64,000 nucleotides of DNA from Slackia faecicanis (GTDB taxonomy: Bacteria; Actinomycetota; Coriobacteriia; Coriobacteriales; Eggerthellaceae): positions 496,001-560,000 of the forward strand of contig NZ_QICB01000001.1 in the NCBI RefSeq assembly GCF_003725295.1, written 5' to 3'. Made by a program: the position numbers and the translations under genes. Shown here piece after piece: positions 18,423 through 28,076 of the stretch. The first letter of the stretch is position 1, and every line of letters starts with the position of its first letter. Under the pieces are notes generated by a model. It was not told where the DNA came from and did no database searches. It saw only the letters and a list, made by a program, of their open reading frames with translations.

Positions 18423-18839
18423 GCGGCTTTCGAGCATACCGAGAAAAGCGCCCGATGCGGCGCTTTTTTTCGCCCCGCATCGGGCGCTCGCCGCGCGCAC
18501 GCGCCGCTTATTGCGGCTTGAGATAGGCCGCGGACAAGCATCGGCGACGATCCGAAGCAAGCCGCCGACAGACACCGGCGATCCGGCAAGCATCGGCGAC
18601 GGCCGTTGGGTGCAGAATCCGCGGTTCGGCCGAGCCCCGAGAGGGCCCCTGGCAGTGCGTCGCCAGACGGCTACCCGACCCTGCCCCTCGAAGGTCTCCG
18701 CGTGCAAGAGCCGCCCATCGCGCAATGCGCAACGACGTTTTCCCAGGAAAATATCTTTCTGGACATATCGAAGTAGATTAATTTATTCCTTTTGTTAGAA
18801 TCAGAATAAAGCCAGATTCTCAACGAGTAAGGTCAGTTC
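18423..18839. other. Intergenic region upstream of the MocR gene
   Basis: Holds the lipoprotein terminator, a spacer with the 14-base direct repeat AAGCATCGGCGACG (near 18537 and 18591), and an AT-rich last 80 bases that should carry the mocR promoter. In that last part AGAATC and GATTCT form an inverted repeat separated by 12 bases (about 18797-18820), a candidate operator. No gene was seen. Confidence 0.5.
18444..18488 (+). terminator. Terminator with an overlapping alternative hairpin
   Basis: GCGCC-CGATGC-GGCGC followed by seven T is a standard intrinsic terminator after the lipoprotein gene. The bases 18447-18460 (AGCGCCCGATGCGG) can instead pair perfectly over 14 bp with 18475-18488, giving a larger, mutually exclusive hairpin that sequesters the U-tract in its loop. 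Confidence 0.75.
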
Positions 18840-20549
18840 ATGCTCAGCTACGATATGGACGCGCACGGTGAAAACCCCCTGTACGTGCATCTGTGCGCAT
18901 GCATCAGAAACGACATCGAAGCAGGCGCGATCGCGCCCCATGAGAAGCTGCCTTCGAAGCGCGCCCTGGCCCGCAACCTCGACGTGGCGGTGGTCACCGT
19001 GGAAGCAGCCTATGCCCAGCTGATCGCAGAAGGCTATCTCTACGCCGAGCCGCGGCGTGGATACTTCGCCTGCGAACTGCAGCATGCAAACGACGACGCC
19101 CCCGATGCGGCCGACGAAGACGCGACGTCTCCCCTGCCCTCGCACGACCGCGCGCCCGCACGCCGCAGCGGCGCGGCCCCTGCGGGCCGGCCCCCCATCT
19201 CCCAGGCCGAGGCGCGCCGTGCCGCGGCGCGATCCTGGACGCGCGCCGACGCCCCGAAGCGCGAAGCGGCCCCGCGAACCGCGCGCTCGCGCTTCGACCT
19301 TTCGCCGGAAGCCGTATCGAGCGAAGCCTTCCCGTTCGCCCTGTGGACGAAGATGCTGCGCGACACCCTTGCGCTCGAGCCGAAAGAAACGCTGATCGGC
19401 GCCGGCGACCCTCGCGGAGAAGAGCGCCTGCGTCGCGCTATCGCCGACCACCTGCGCCGCACGCGCGGCTTTTGCGTCGACCCCGACTGCATCGTGGTGG
19501 GCGCGGGGTCGCAGGTGCTTTTCGCCCTTGTCGCACAACTGTTCGGACGCCCCGCGCGCGTCGCCGTGGAAAACCCGTGCTCGGCGGGCGTGCCGGGCGT
19601 CTATGAAGCCCACGGCCTTTCCGTGCGCCGCATACCGCTCGACGAGCACGGCATGGATATCGACGCCCTGCGCGCCTGCGGCTGCACGCTTGCGCACGTC
19701 GGCCCTTCGCATCAGTTCCCCACGGGAATCGCCATGCCCGTTAGCCGACGATACGAACTGCTTGCATGGGCGGGCGAATCGCCCGACCGCTATATCGTCG
19801 AAGATGATTTCGACAGCGAATGCAGGCTTGCAGGAAAGCCTCTTCCCACGCTTGCGAGCATCGACGGATCGGGACGCGTCATCTACGCGAACACGTTCTC
19901 GAAGACGCTCGGCCCGGGATTCCGCATCGCGTACCTGGTGCTGCCGCGCGCGCTTCGCGACGCGTTCGCGGACAGGCTCGGGTTCTATTCCTGCACCGTG
20001 TCCGCGATCGAGCAGATCGCCCTGGCCCGCTTCATGGAGCGCGGCGATTTCGAACGGTTCGTCAACCGCACGAAAACCCGCTGCCGCGCCGTGCGCGACG
20101 CCCTGGTCGATGCGATCGAGAAAACGCCCGCCGCGCAGCGCATCGCGTTCGAAAACGCCGATGCGGGCCTGCACCTGATCATGCGCATCGAGGCGAAAAG
20201 CCCCGAGCGTCCCGCGAAAAAACCCGCGGCCCACGCGGGCTGGCAGCGTCCTTCGGCATGCGGCGGCGCCGTGCGAAAGGCCGCCGAGCCCGAATCGGAA
20301 CCCGAGCGCGACGACGATGCGAAAAAACGCCTCGAAGGTGCGCTCGTGCGATCGCTCGCGCGCCAAGACGTACGCGTTGCGGCGCTGTCGAGCTTCGGAG
20401 CGGCGGCGGCCGGCCTTCGCGCCGACGAAGAAACCGCCGAGCCCGGACGCATCGCATGCCGCTTGGTCGTCGGTTTCGCGGCCCTTTCCGAAACGCAGGC
20501 CCGCGCGGCCGCCGAAGCGCTCTGGAGGGGCATTGCTCCCTTTATTTGA
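18840..20549 (+). CDS. MocR/PdxR-type regulator (GntR HTH plus aminotransferase domain)
   Basis: 569 residues. The N-terminal 80 residues are a GntR winged helix (PLYVHLCACIRNDIEAG; LPSKRALARNLDVAVVTVEAAY). Residues about 150-560 form a fold-type I aminotransferase domain with the PLP-site segment YANTFSKTLGPGFRIAYL (Schiff-base Lys in FSKTL) and EDDFDSE. MocR proteins sense PLP or an amino compound and control vitamin B6, GABA or amino acid genes. It is longer than the usual 450-500 residues because of an Ala/Arg-rich linker (about 90-150) and a low-complexity insert near 455-500. It has no co-directional partner, so its target is unclear. Confidence 0.9.
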   Translation: MLSYDMDAHGENPLYVHLCACIRNDIEAGAIAPHEKLPSKRALARNLDVAVVTVEAAYAQLIAEGYLYAEPRRGYFACELQHANDDAPDAADEDATSPLPSHDRAPARRSGAAPAGRPPISQAEARRAAARSWTRADAPKREAAPRTARSRFDLSPEAVSSEAFPFALWTKMLRDTLALEPKETLIGAGDPRGEERLRRAIADHLRRTRGFCVDPDCIVVGAGSQVLFALVAQLFGRPARVAVENPCSAGVPGVYEAHGLSVRRIPLDEHGMDIDALRACGCTLAHVGPSHQFPTGIAMPVSRRYELLAWAGESPDRYIVEDDFDSECRLAGKPLPTLASIDGSGRVIYANTFSKTLGPGFRIAYLVLPRALRDAFADRLGFYSCTVSAIEQIALARFMERGDFERFVNRTKTRCRAVRDALVDAIEKTPAAQRIAFENADAGLHLIMRIEAKSPERPAKKPAAHAGWQRPSACGGAVRKAAEPESEPERDDDAKKRLEGALVRSLARQDVRVAALSSFGAAAAGLRADEETAEPGRIACRLVVGFAALSETQARAAAEALWRGIAPFI

Positions 20550-20919
20550 GCGCCTCCTGAAAAATAATCGATTCGGAATGTGTGTGACCTGGGATTTTGT
20601 ACTGGTCACTAAAAAATGAGTATCCGATTTTCCCTTCGAGAATACCGGCCTTCGAGCGATTTGCGACCTCTTGGAGGGGCGTATTATGCAAATCGTTCCG
20701 AATGACACCCATCGGACATGCCCCTTATCCGATCCGCCCGTTCCCCTCGTGACGGATCGGACCTCCTTCGATTCGGCCCGCTTACCCCGGGTCGGGTCAA
20801 ACTCCTTTGGCGCACCTCTCTCATGCGCCTTTCTTCCCCAAAAGGCCGGCACACCCGCTAAGGCGTGTCGGCCTTTTCTTATGCCCTCATGCGCCCGTCG
20901 CCGAAACGGCGCGGCGCTT
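20550..20919. other. Convergent intergenic region with a conserved-looking motif
   Basis: After mocR there is an AT-rich block (20560-20640) with a GTGACC...GGTCAC inverted repeat (20584-20609) running into AAAAAATGAGT. The 18-base segment GGTCACTAAAAAATGAGT recurs in opposite orientation near 49309. A terminator follows at 20840-20880. No gene was seen. Confidence 0.5.
20840..20880. terminator. Bidirectional terminator between mocR and the ABC permease
   Basis: AAAAGGCCGGCACACC pairs with GGCGTGTCGGCCTTTT (with G-U pairs) around a 6-base loop, flanked by A and T runs. It serves two convergent genes. Confidence 0.8.
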
Positions 20920-23025
20920 TCAGCGGCTCCGCTTGCGCGTCATAGACCGCGCCCCGAAATACGTCACCGCGAAATACGCTCCGTACACGAACAGAAACGA
21001 CGCCACCGCGACGGCGCTCGTGGCGCCGATGTCGAAGTTGCCGAACACGCGCACCACGTCGGTCACCACCCGCATCGCGCATAGCGTATGGGCTATGCCC
21101 AAGATCAACGGGAAGGCGAAATACACCGCGATCTGCTTGAACAACGCCCCGTCGACCATAGGCCGCGGCGCGCCGAGCTTTTCGAGAAGCTCGTAGCGGC
21201 GCGCGTTGTCGGACGCATCGGTCAGCTGCTGGATCGCAAGGATGGCCGCGCATGCGATCACGAGCACGAAGCCGATATAGATCGCCAGATAGCTCACCAC
21301 CGCCGTCAATCCCGAACTCTGGCTGCGCACGTCCTCGGCGGTCTGCACCATGGCCACCGGCTGCGTGTTCGTATCGAGCGTCTGCGCGACCGCCGATGCG
21401 AACGACCCGAACTCCGCCTGCATGCCGGGCCTGCAACGCACGTCGAGGATCGACTGATACGGCACGCCTTCCCCGGCAAGGCACGAATCATCCACCACCA
21501 CGACGCCGGCGCGCATCATGACGCCCGTGACTTCGAGGGTATCGCGGCACAGCTCGGGCTGCACGCGCAGCTCGCGCCCGAACGCCGCGATCGAAGGCTC
21601 CTTGCGGGCCGCGGCTTCCAAATACGGAGCGGTGGTGGCGAAGTCGCTCCACAGCAGGCACTCGCCCTCGCCGAGCGTCACGGGATCGAGGCCCGCAAGC
21701 TCGCGCGCCGCGTTGAAACGAGAAAGCGCCACGGCGTCCAGGCCCATCTCGTCGGCATCATCGGCCAAAAGGCCCGCCCCCACGTAGTCGAACAGCGATT
21801 CGCCCGACGCGTCCTGCAGGTCGGCATAAGTGACGCCCGCAGCGTAGAAGTCGAGCTGCGCGCTTTGCTCCACGAAGGAGTCCCACGCGGGCGCCCCCAC
21901 CGCGGCGGCGCTATCGGCCAGACCGCGCGCCATGTCGTAATCGTGCGCACGCACGAATTCCGCGAACGGCGCGTCGTAGGCCGGAAGCACGCTGCCGTCG
22001 TCTTTCCCGAAATCGTACACGGCATGCGTCGTCGAGACGGTGGCATCGTAGCGCGTTCCCGCCTCGATGCCCGAGCTCATGGCGTTGCAGATGCCGATAC
22101 CGCCGCATACGCTGGTCATAGCGGTAAACAGCGTAAGGGCAATCACGCTCATGCTGAAAAACGCCGAGTTCACGCGCGCCGAAAGCTGACGGAGGAAGAA
22201 CATGTTCAATCCACGCAGATACAGCGGCCGCATCATTTGGGCCGCGCGCAGCAGAAAGCCCGCCAGCGAATAGAAGAACAGCACGGTGCCCGCGCACACG
22301 AGAACCGTCGCGGCGGCAAGCTGCGCGTTCACGTTCATCAGGCCGTTGTCGACCAGCAGCTTGTATGCCGCCCCGATCATGGCGCACGACACGACGAACA
22401 AAACGAACGAAAGCGGCAGGCTGCGCAGCTTCATCCGCTCGCCTCTGCGCTCCGAATGCAGCAAGTCGATCAGCTTCGCCTTGGACAGGCGGCCCGCGTT
22501 AAGCACCACGGTGACGGCGAACACGGCCGCGAACGCCAGCGCGGTGCGCGCGACCGCCGCGCCCGATATGGAAAACGCGACGCCTTCGACCGTCGAATCG
22601 AACATCGACGCCGCAAAGTTCGACAGGCCCTGCGACACGGCAATGCCGATTGCAAGGCCCGCCGCCAGCGAGGCCGCGCCCACGATCAGCGTTTCGGCGG
22701 CCGACAGCTTGAGCAAATCGCCTTTCTGCATGCCGAGCGTCAGATACAGCGCGAACTCCTTATCGCGGCGCTTGACCAGAAACCTGTCGGCATAAAGCAC
22801 CAGAAACGCCAGAATCGCCGCGATGAATACGGAAACGCCCGATATGACCATGCTCAACAGCTCGACCATCGAGCGCGAGTCCTCCGAGATGCGCGCCACA
22901 GCCGCCGAATCGGCGATCGAATTGAACGCGTAGAACACCGCGATGCCCAAGACCAGCGTGAAAAAATACACGGCGAAGTCCCTCGCGGACTTGCGCACGT
23001 TCGCGAAAGCGAGCTTAGCGATCAT
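20920..23025 (-). CDS. ABC transporter permease, FtsX/BceB-like
   Basis: 701 residues from ATG 23025, which overlaps the end of the ATPase gene by 11 bases. The N-terminus FANVRKSARDFAVYFFTLVLG, a further hydrophobic group to about residue 210, then a large soluble loop (about 330-560) and C-terminal helices fit the BceB/FtsX-like layout of antimicrobial-peptide resistance transporters. Such permeases recognise bacitracin- or lantibiotic-like peptides or lipid II complexes in the membrane. With the ATPase and a divergent two-component system it probably forms a detoxification and sensing module; the ligand is unknown. Confidence 0.88.
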   Translation of the reverse strand: MIAKLAFANVRKSARDFAVYFFTLVLGIAVFYAFNSIADSAAVARISEDSRSMVELLSMVISGVSVFIAAILAFLVLYADRFLVKRRDKEFALYLTLGMQKGDLLKLSAAETLIVGAASLAAGLAIGIAVSQGLSNFAASMFDSTVEGVAFSISGAAVARTALAFAAVFAVTVVLNAGRLSKAKLIDLLHSERRGERMKLRSLPLSFVLFVVSCAMIGAAYKLLVDNGLMNVNAQLAAATVLVCAGTVLFFYSLAGFLLRAAQMMRPLYLRGLNMFFLRQLSARVNSAFFSMSVIALTLFTAMTSVCGGIGICNAMSSGIEAGTRYDATVSTTHAVYDFGKDDGSVLPAYDAPFAEFVRAHDYDMARGLADSAAAVGAPAWDSFVEQSAQLDFYAAGVTYADLQDASGESLFDYVGAGLLADDADEMGLDAVALSRFNAARELAGLDPVTLGEGECLLWSDFATTAPYLEAAARKEPSIAAFGRELRVQPELCRDTLEVTGVMMRAGVVVVDDSCLAGEGVPYQSILDVRCRPGMQAEFGSFASAVAQTLDTNTQPVAMVQTAEDVRSQSSGLTAVVSYLAIYIGFVLVIACAAILAIQQLTDASDNARRYELLEKLGAPRPMVDGALFKQIAVYFAFPLILGIAHTLCAMRVVTDVVRVFGNFDIGATSAVAVASFLFVYGAYFAVTYFGARSMTRKRSR

Positions 23026-23794
23026 CGCGGGCCTCGCTTCCCAGTTGCGTCGCCGCGGCCGCGATCTTGGCGAAAAACGCCTCGCGCGGCTCGTCCGCAC
23101 GGCGCAGCTGCCCCCACAGACGTCCGTCTTTGATGAACACGATGCGACCGCACCAGCTGGCCGTATACGCATCGTGCGTCACCATGACGATGGTCGACCC
23201 CATTTTATTGAGCAGGTCGAACGTCTCGAGCAATCGAGTCGCCGATCGGGAATCGAGCGCGCCCGTGGGCTCGTCGGCCAAAACCAGGCTCGGACGCGTG
23301 ATCACGGCACGCGCCGCCGCCGCACGCTGCTTCTGGCCGCCTGACACCTGATAGGGGTATTTCTCCAGGATGTCGGCAATGCCCAGCCGAGCCGCCACGT
23401 CGCGCACGCGCGCATCGATTTCGGCAGCGGGCGCCTTCTGGATCGTCAGCGCGAGCGCGATGTTCTCGTACAGCGTGAGCGTGTCGAGCAGGTTGGAATC
23501 CTGGAACACGAAACCCAGCTCGTCGCGGCGAAAGCGCGACACCTCCTTCGACGAGAGGTTCGTCACGTCGCGGCCTGCGATGCGGATCGCGCCGCTCGTG
23601 ACCGAATCGATCGTCGAAATGCAGTTGAGCAGGGTCGATTTGCCCGACCCGCTCGGCCCCATGATGCCGACGAACTCGCCTTCGTCCACGAAAAAGCTCA
23701 CGTCGTCGAGCGCCAAGGTCTGAGCCCCTTCATCGCGACCCTTTTCTCCGTAGCGCTTCGTCGCGCCCTGCACCTCGAGCACATGCCCTGCCAT
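23015..23794 (-). CDS. ABC transporter ATP-binding protein, BceA/MacB-like
   Basis: 259 residues from ATG 23794, with GAAAGGA six bases upstream. Walker A is GPSGSGKSTLL, the signature is VSGGQKQRAAAARA, Walker B is LVLADEPTGALD and the H-loop is VMVTHDA. The type is that of peptide-resistance and lipoprotein-release ATPases, which pair with FtsX-like permeases. The frame is open further upstream, but that part is antisense to the divergent response regulator. It is the first gene of a two-gene operon facing away from the regulator genes. Confidence 0.93.
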   Translation of the reverse strand: MAGHVLEVQGATKRYGEKGRDEGAQTLALDDVSFFVDEGEFVGIMGPSGSGKSTLLNCISTIDSVTSGAIRIAGRDVTNLSSKEVSRFRRDELGFVFQDSNLLDTLTLYENIALALTIQKAPAAEIDARVRDVAARLGIADILEKYPYQVSGGQKQRAAAARAVITRPSLVLADEPTGALDSRSATRLLETFDLLNKMGSTIVMVTHDAYTASWCGRIVFIKDGRLWGQLRRADEPREAFFAKIAAAATQLGSEARDDR

Positions 23795-23975
23795 TTCGAA
23801 TCCTTTCTCGAATGCCGGCGTGCACCGGCACGGCCATTGCGTGATTCGACGATACCGAGACCCGCCGGCGCCAACCTTGAACCGACCTGACATTTGCCTG
23901 ACGAAACGAAGCGCGCGTTTCCGCCGACCGGGCCCGCGTGCTTTAATGAAGGCGATGAGAAAGGAGCATGCCGCC

Positions 23976-24701
23976 ATGACCGACGCGAATCTGAAATCAC
24001 GACGCATCCTTGTGGTCGACGACGAACCCGAGCTCAGGCGCATGGTGGCGTCGATGCTTTCCGCCGAGGGGTTCACGCACGTGACCCAGGCGGGAAACGT
24101 CAAAGAGGCCCTCGAGGCGTTTCGCCGCGTCAAGCCCGAGCTTGCGCTTCTCGACGTGATGCTTCCCGACGGCGACGGGTTCACGCTATGCCAATACCTG
24201 CGCGCCTTCGATCCCGACGCTCCCCTTCCCGTGATCTTCCTCACGGCGAAAGACGAGACCGACGACCGCCTTTCGGGACTGCGTTCGGGCGCCGACGACT
24301 ACGTCACCAAACCGTTCAGCCCTCAAGAACTGGCCCTTCGCATAGCCGCGGTGTTGCGTCGATGCTATCCGGCCGAGCCCGAAACCGTCGAATTAGCCGA
24401 TTGCGTGCTCGACCTGGGAAACGCCGACGTGTTGCGCAAAGATTCGGACGAGCACGTATCGCTCACCGTAAAAGAGCGCGCCCTCCTCGAAGCCCTCGCA
24501 CGCAACGCAGGGCGCATCGTGACCACCGACGCCCTGTGCGAGGCGGTCTGGGGCGATTCGTTCGGATACGAGCAATCGCTCATGACGCATGTGCGACGCG
24601 TGCGCGAGAAAATCGAAGCGGACCCGTCGCACCCCCGTTCGCTCGTCACCGCGAAAGGCATCGGCTACAAGCTAATCGCGCAGAAAGGACCGCGAGCATG
24701 A
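23976..24701 (+). CDS. Response regulator, OmpR/PhoB family
   Basis: 241 residues. The receiver domain has VVDDEPE, the phospho-acceptor Asp in LLDVMLPDGDG, the Thr in FLTAKDE and Lys in YVTKPFSP. The C-terminal winged helix has SLTVKERALLEALARNAGRIV and MTHVRRVREKIE. Several ATGs lie upstream (23946, 23955), but AAGGAG is nine bases before ATG 23976. It overlaps the kinase by ATGA and diverges from the BceAB-like operon, which it is likely to control. The divergent spacer is about 180 bases. Confidence 0.94.
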   Translation: MTDANLKSRRILVVDDEPELRRMVASMLSAEGFTHVTQAGNVKEALEAFRRVKPELALLDVMLPDGDGFTLCQYLRAFDPDAPLPVIFLTAKDETDDRLSGLRSGADDYVTKPFSPQELALRIAAVLRRCYPAEPETVELADCVLDLGNADVLRKDSDEHVSLTVKERALLEALARNAGRIVTTDALCEAVWGDSFGYEQSLMTHVRRVREKIEADPSHPRSLVTAKGIGYKLIAQKGPRA

Positions 24702-26326
24702 AACCGACCGACGCCGCACGCGCCCGCCAGGCCGAAAAGCCCGCCCGGCGCCGGGCGGAACGGGCGCGCAGGAACGCATCGGCGCCGTTTTTCTTCGGCA
24801 AGCAGGCCATCGCCTTCGCGGCGGTGTGCGTCGTGCTGCTCGTCTTGGACCTCTTCTTATATATAGGCATCGCCATCTACGAGAACACGCAGGCGTTCGG
24901 CTACGGTTCGCCGAAAAGCGTCACGCGCGCCGTCGGCGAAGCGCTCGTGCAGGAAAGCGACGGAGCCTATGCCCTCCCCGCCGACGAAGCGGACTGGATG
25001 GATTACGAGCAATGCTGGGGAATGCTGCTTTCGGAGCAGGGAGACGTGCTTTGGAGCCGCAATGCCCCCGACGCGGTGCTACACCCCTACGAGCTTTCCG
25101 AGGTGGCCGTGTTTTCGCGCAGCGGATACCTGAACGACTTCCCCTGCTTCGTCTGGAAGCGCGACGACGGCCTGCTCGTCACGGGATTCCCGAAAGACTC
25201 CTACGCCATGAGCGTGGTGTCGTATCTCCCCCAGGAAAGTCTCGGCCACATGCCGCTCTATGCGCTGCTCATCTTCGTCATCGACGCCGCCGTGCTCTAT
25301 CTGGTGTATATGGTGTCGAAACGCCGCGTGGCCAAAAGCATCGCGCCCATGATCGAAGCGCTCGACGAGCTGGCGCGCGGAAAGCCCGTGCACGTACAGC
25401 TCAAAGGGTCGCTGCGCGACGTGGGCGAAAGCATCAACGCGGCAAGCGCCGTGATGCGGCGCAAAGACGAGGCGCGCAGGCGCTGGGTATCGGGCGTCAG
25501 CCACGACGTGCGCACCCCGCTCGCCATTTCCATGGGACACGCCGAACGCATCGCGGCCGATGAAGCGGCAGGCGACGAGGCGCGCGAGTCGGCCCGCATC
25601 ATCGAGCGGCAGAACGCGCGCATCCGCGACCTGGTATCAGACCTCAACATAGCCTCGAAGCTCGAATACGACATGCAGCCCGTCGAGGCGAGACCCGCGC
25701 GCATCGCGCCGTTGCTGCGCTCCATCGCGGCCGACTACGCCAACACCTATCCCGAAGGCCCCTTCGCCATCGAAGCCGATGTCGGCGACGAGGCGCGCGA
25801 CGCCGAAGCGCTGATCGACGAACGCCTTATGGACCGCGCGCTGCGCAACCTGATCGACAACGCCGTCAGGCATAACGAAAGCGGATGCACCGTCCGCCTG
25901 TTCGCCGACGCGCACGACGGGCAGCTGGCCCTGGGCGTGGCCGACGACGGCAAGGGGCTCGACGAAGCGCTGATCGCGCGTCTGAACCATGAAGCCGAAG
26001 CGATCGCGTCAAGCGCCGTCGAGGAAGACGAGCCCGCGCAAGGCCCCGTGCCGCCGCCGCATTACGACGAATACCGGGCGGCAGCTGCGGCCGGCGCGCT
26101 GCGGACCGGACCCGCCGCGTCGCCGTGCGGCGAAGAGCCGACGCTTGCGCCCAAAGACCTCGTCGGGCTCAACGAGCACGGACTCGGGCTTTCGCTGGTG
26201 GCGCGCATCGCCGCCGCGCATGGCGGACGCGTCGGATTCTCGAGCGGCCCCGAAGGCGGGTTCGTCGCCACGATCGCGATTCCCCTGCGTCCGTTCGACA
26301 CGCAGCGCCCAGCCGTCGTGGCATAA
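24698..26326 (+). CDS. Sensor histidine kinase
   Basis: 542 residues. A basic N-terminus is followed by one helix (about 38-62), an extracytoplasmic domain of about 120 residues, a second helix (about 185-208), a short linker, then HisKA (SGVSHDVRTPLAISMGHAER with the phospho-His), N box (RALRNLIDNAVRHN), G1 box (GVADDGKGLD) and G2 box (HGLGLSLVARIAAAHGG). About 60 low-complexity residues are inserted between G1 and G2. It lacks the short membrane-embedded sensor of true BceS kinases, so it may sense ligand directly. Partner of the preceding regulator. Confidence 0.93.
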   Translation: MKPTDAARARQAEKPARRRAERARRNASAPFFFGKQAIAFAAVCVVLLVLDLFLYIGIAIYENTQAFGYGSPKSVTRAVGEALVQESDGAYALPADEADWMDYEQCWGMLLSEQGDVLWSRNAPDAVLHPYELSEVAVFSRSGYLNDFPCFVWKRDDGLLVTGFPKDSYAMSVVSYLPQESLGHMPLYALLIFVIDAAVLYLVYMVSKRRVAKSIAPMIEALDELARGKPVHVQLKGSLRDVGESINAASAVMRRKDEARRRWVSGVSHDVRTPLAISMGHAERIAADEAAGDEARESARIIERQNARIRDLVSDLNIASKLEYDMQPVEARPARIAPLLRSIAADYANTYPEGPFAIEADVGDEARDAEALIDERLMDRALRNLIDNAVRHNESGCTVRLFADAHDGQLALGVADDGKGLDEALIARLNHEAEAIASSAVEEDEPAQGPVPPPHYDEYRAAAAAGALRTGPAASPCGEEPTLAPKDLVGLNEHGLGLSLVARIAAAHGGRVGFSSGPEGGFVATIAIPLRPFDTQRPAVVA

Positions 26327-26375
26327 GAAGGCGCGATGCGCGATGCAATGGCGCCGATAGCTGAGTTTCACCCGA

Positions 26376-26407
26376 AAAGGGCCGCTCGCACCCGTGAGCG
26401 GCCCTTT
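26376..26407 (+). terminator. Terminator after the histidine kinase
   Basis: AAAGGGCCGCTC pairs perfectly with GAGCGGCCCTTT around an 8-base loop; the U-tract is short. Confidence 0.7.
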
Positions 26408-26546
26408 GCCTTATTTGAAAAGCACTCCAGCCAAATAGAGCGGGAAACGGCTATAGTGGCATGCATGACATTCAGGTGGCCAGCGCGACTGCCTCGACGG
26501 TATTCGAATCAGTCGCGCCGCGATCCATCGACGTACGAAAGGACCT

Positions 26547-27785
26547 GTGGTGAAAAAAATCTGGCAGAAATGGAACGAGATCAGCCTCATCAAGAGGATC
26601 TTGGTCTTCCTCGTCTTCGGCGCCGTCCTCGGCGTCATCGCGCCGAACCTTACATGGCTCGGCATCTTCGGCCAACTGTTCGTCGGGGCGTTGAAGGCCG
26701 TCGCCCCCATCCTCGTTTTCTTCCTGGTCATCGCCGCGCTTACCAACGCACACGCCGACGGCTCCATGAAGACGATCATGCTCCTCTACGTGCTGTGCAC
26801 CTTCATCGCCGCGCTAGCGGCCGTCGTCGCCAGCTACCTCTTCCCGATCGAGCTCACGCTCGAGGGCCTCGAGGCTGCCGACAAGGCGTCGCCCGAAGGC
26901 GTCGGCGAGGTTTTGAGCACGCTCATCATGAACCTGGTCGCCAACCCGGTCGATGCCCTCGTCAACGCCAACTACCTGGGCATCCTGGCCTGGGGCGTGC
27001 TGCTGGGCGTCGCCTTGCGCATCGCCTCCGAAGCCACCAAGACCATCTTCACCGACATCTCCGACGCCGTGGGCCACGTCGTGCGCTGGGTCATCAGCCT
27101 CGCCCCCTTCGGCATCTTCGGCCTGGTCTACACCGCCGTGTCCACCAACGGCCTCGAGATCTTCACCGAATACGGCAAGCTGCTGCTGGTTCTCGTCGGC
27201 TGCATGCTGTTCCTTGCCTTCGTCGCCAATCCGCTCATCGTGTACTTCTTCACCCGCAAGAACCCCTATCCGCTGGTCATGCGCACGCTGAAGGAATCCG
27301 GCCTCACGGCGTTTTTCACCCGCAGCTCCGCCGCGAACATCCCCGTGAACATGGAGCTGTGCCGCAAGCTCAAGCTGGATAAGGACATCTACTCCGTCTC
27401 CATCCCGCTGGGCGCCACCATCAACATGGGCGGCGCGGCCGTCACCATCACCGTCATGGCCATGGCCGCCTCCCACACCCTGGGAATCGCCGTCGACCTT
27501 CCCACTGCAGTGATCCTGTCCGTGCTGGCCGCCGTGTCCGCATGCGGCGCATCCGGCGTCGCGGGCGGCTCGCTCATGCTGATTCCTCTGGCATGCTCGC
27601 TGTTCGGCATCGGCAACGACATCGCCATGCAGGTCGTAGCCGTCGGCTTCATCATCGGCGTGATCCAGGACTCCTGCGAAACCGCGCTGAACTCCTCCAC
27701 CGACGTTCTGTTCACGGCCGCCGCGGAATACCGCGAGCGCCGCAAGAACGGCCAGGCCATCGACTACAGCGAGTGGGAGAAGTAA
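26547..27785 (+). CDS. sstT: SstT, serine/threonine:sodium symporter
   Basis: 412 residues, matching SstT length. The N-terminus [21 protein letters not shown] and later [37 protein letters not shown] and [18 protein letters not shown] are the conserved hairpin and sodium-site motifs of this dicarboxylate/amino acid:cation symporter subfamily. It imports serine and threonine with sodium. Two adjacent GTG codons (26547, 26550) follow a GAAAGGA site; the first is used. It appears monocistronic, with a bidirectional terminator behind it. Confidence 0.95.
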   Translation: MVKKIWQKWNEISLIKRILVFLVFGAVLGVIAPNLTWLGIFGQLFVGALKAVAPILVFFLVIAALTNAHADGSMKTIMLLYVLCTFIAALAAVVASYLFPIELTLEGLEAADKASPEGVGEVLSTLIMNLVANPVDALVNANYLGILAWGVLLGVALRIASEATKTIFTDISDAVGHVVRWVISLAPFGIFGLVYTAVSTNGLEIFTEYGKLLLVLVGCMLFLAFVANPLIVYFFTRKNPYPLVMRTLKESGLTAFFTRSSAANIPVNMELCRKLKLDKDIYSVSIPLGATINMGGAAVTITVMAMAASHTLGIAVDLPTAVILSVLAAVSACGASGVAGGSLMLIPLACSLFGIGNDIAMQVVAVGFIIGVIQDSCETALNSSTDVLFTAAAEYRERRKNGQAIDYSEWEK

Positions 27786-27805
27786 ATCCCCTTTCCCGCA
27801 TCACG

Positions 27806-27834
27806 AAAAAGAGCCGCATCGCGGCTCTTTTTTT
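27806..27834. terminator. Bidirectional terminator after sstT
   Basis: AAAAAGAGCCGC-ATC-GCGGCTCTTTTT followed by more T; strong on both strands. Confidence 0.88.
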
Positions 27835-28026
27835 ATAGCCGAACGACGATGCATGCCGCCCTCCCCTCGCGCATCGCGCCGACGATGCGCGTACGTTCCA
27901 CGAATCCGCCGGCTGCATCGACATAGCCCAGGCAGGCATCACGCATACCGAAAAGAGCCGCGCGAGCACTGGCTCGAATACGAGATGGAGCGATGGGAAC
28001 ACGCCATGGCCCCTGCCGCGAAGCGC

Positions 28027-28054
28027 AAAAACGCCCCGGCACGCGACCGGGGCG
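28027..28054 (-). terminator. Terminator of the reductase gene
   Basis: On the minus strand CGCCCCGG pairs with CCGGGGCG around a 7-base loop and is followed by five T, just past the reductase stop. Confidence 0.85.
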
Positions 28055-28076
28055 CTTGCTTCGACAAGGCGGCGGC

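Noticed and set aside
20671-21084. 137-residue plus-strand open frame after mocR
   Set aside because: Crosses the bidirectional terminator and runs antisense into the permease gene; no ribosome site.
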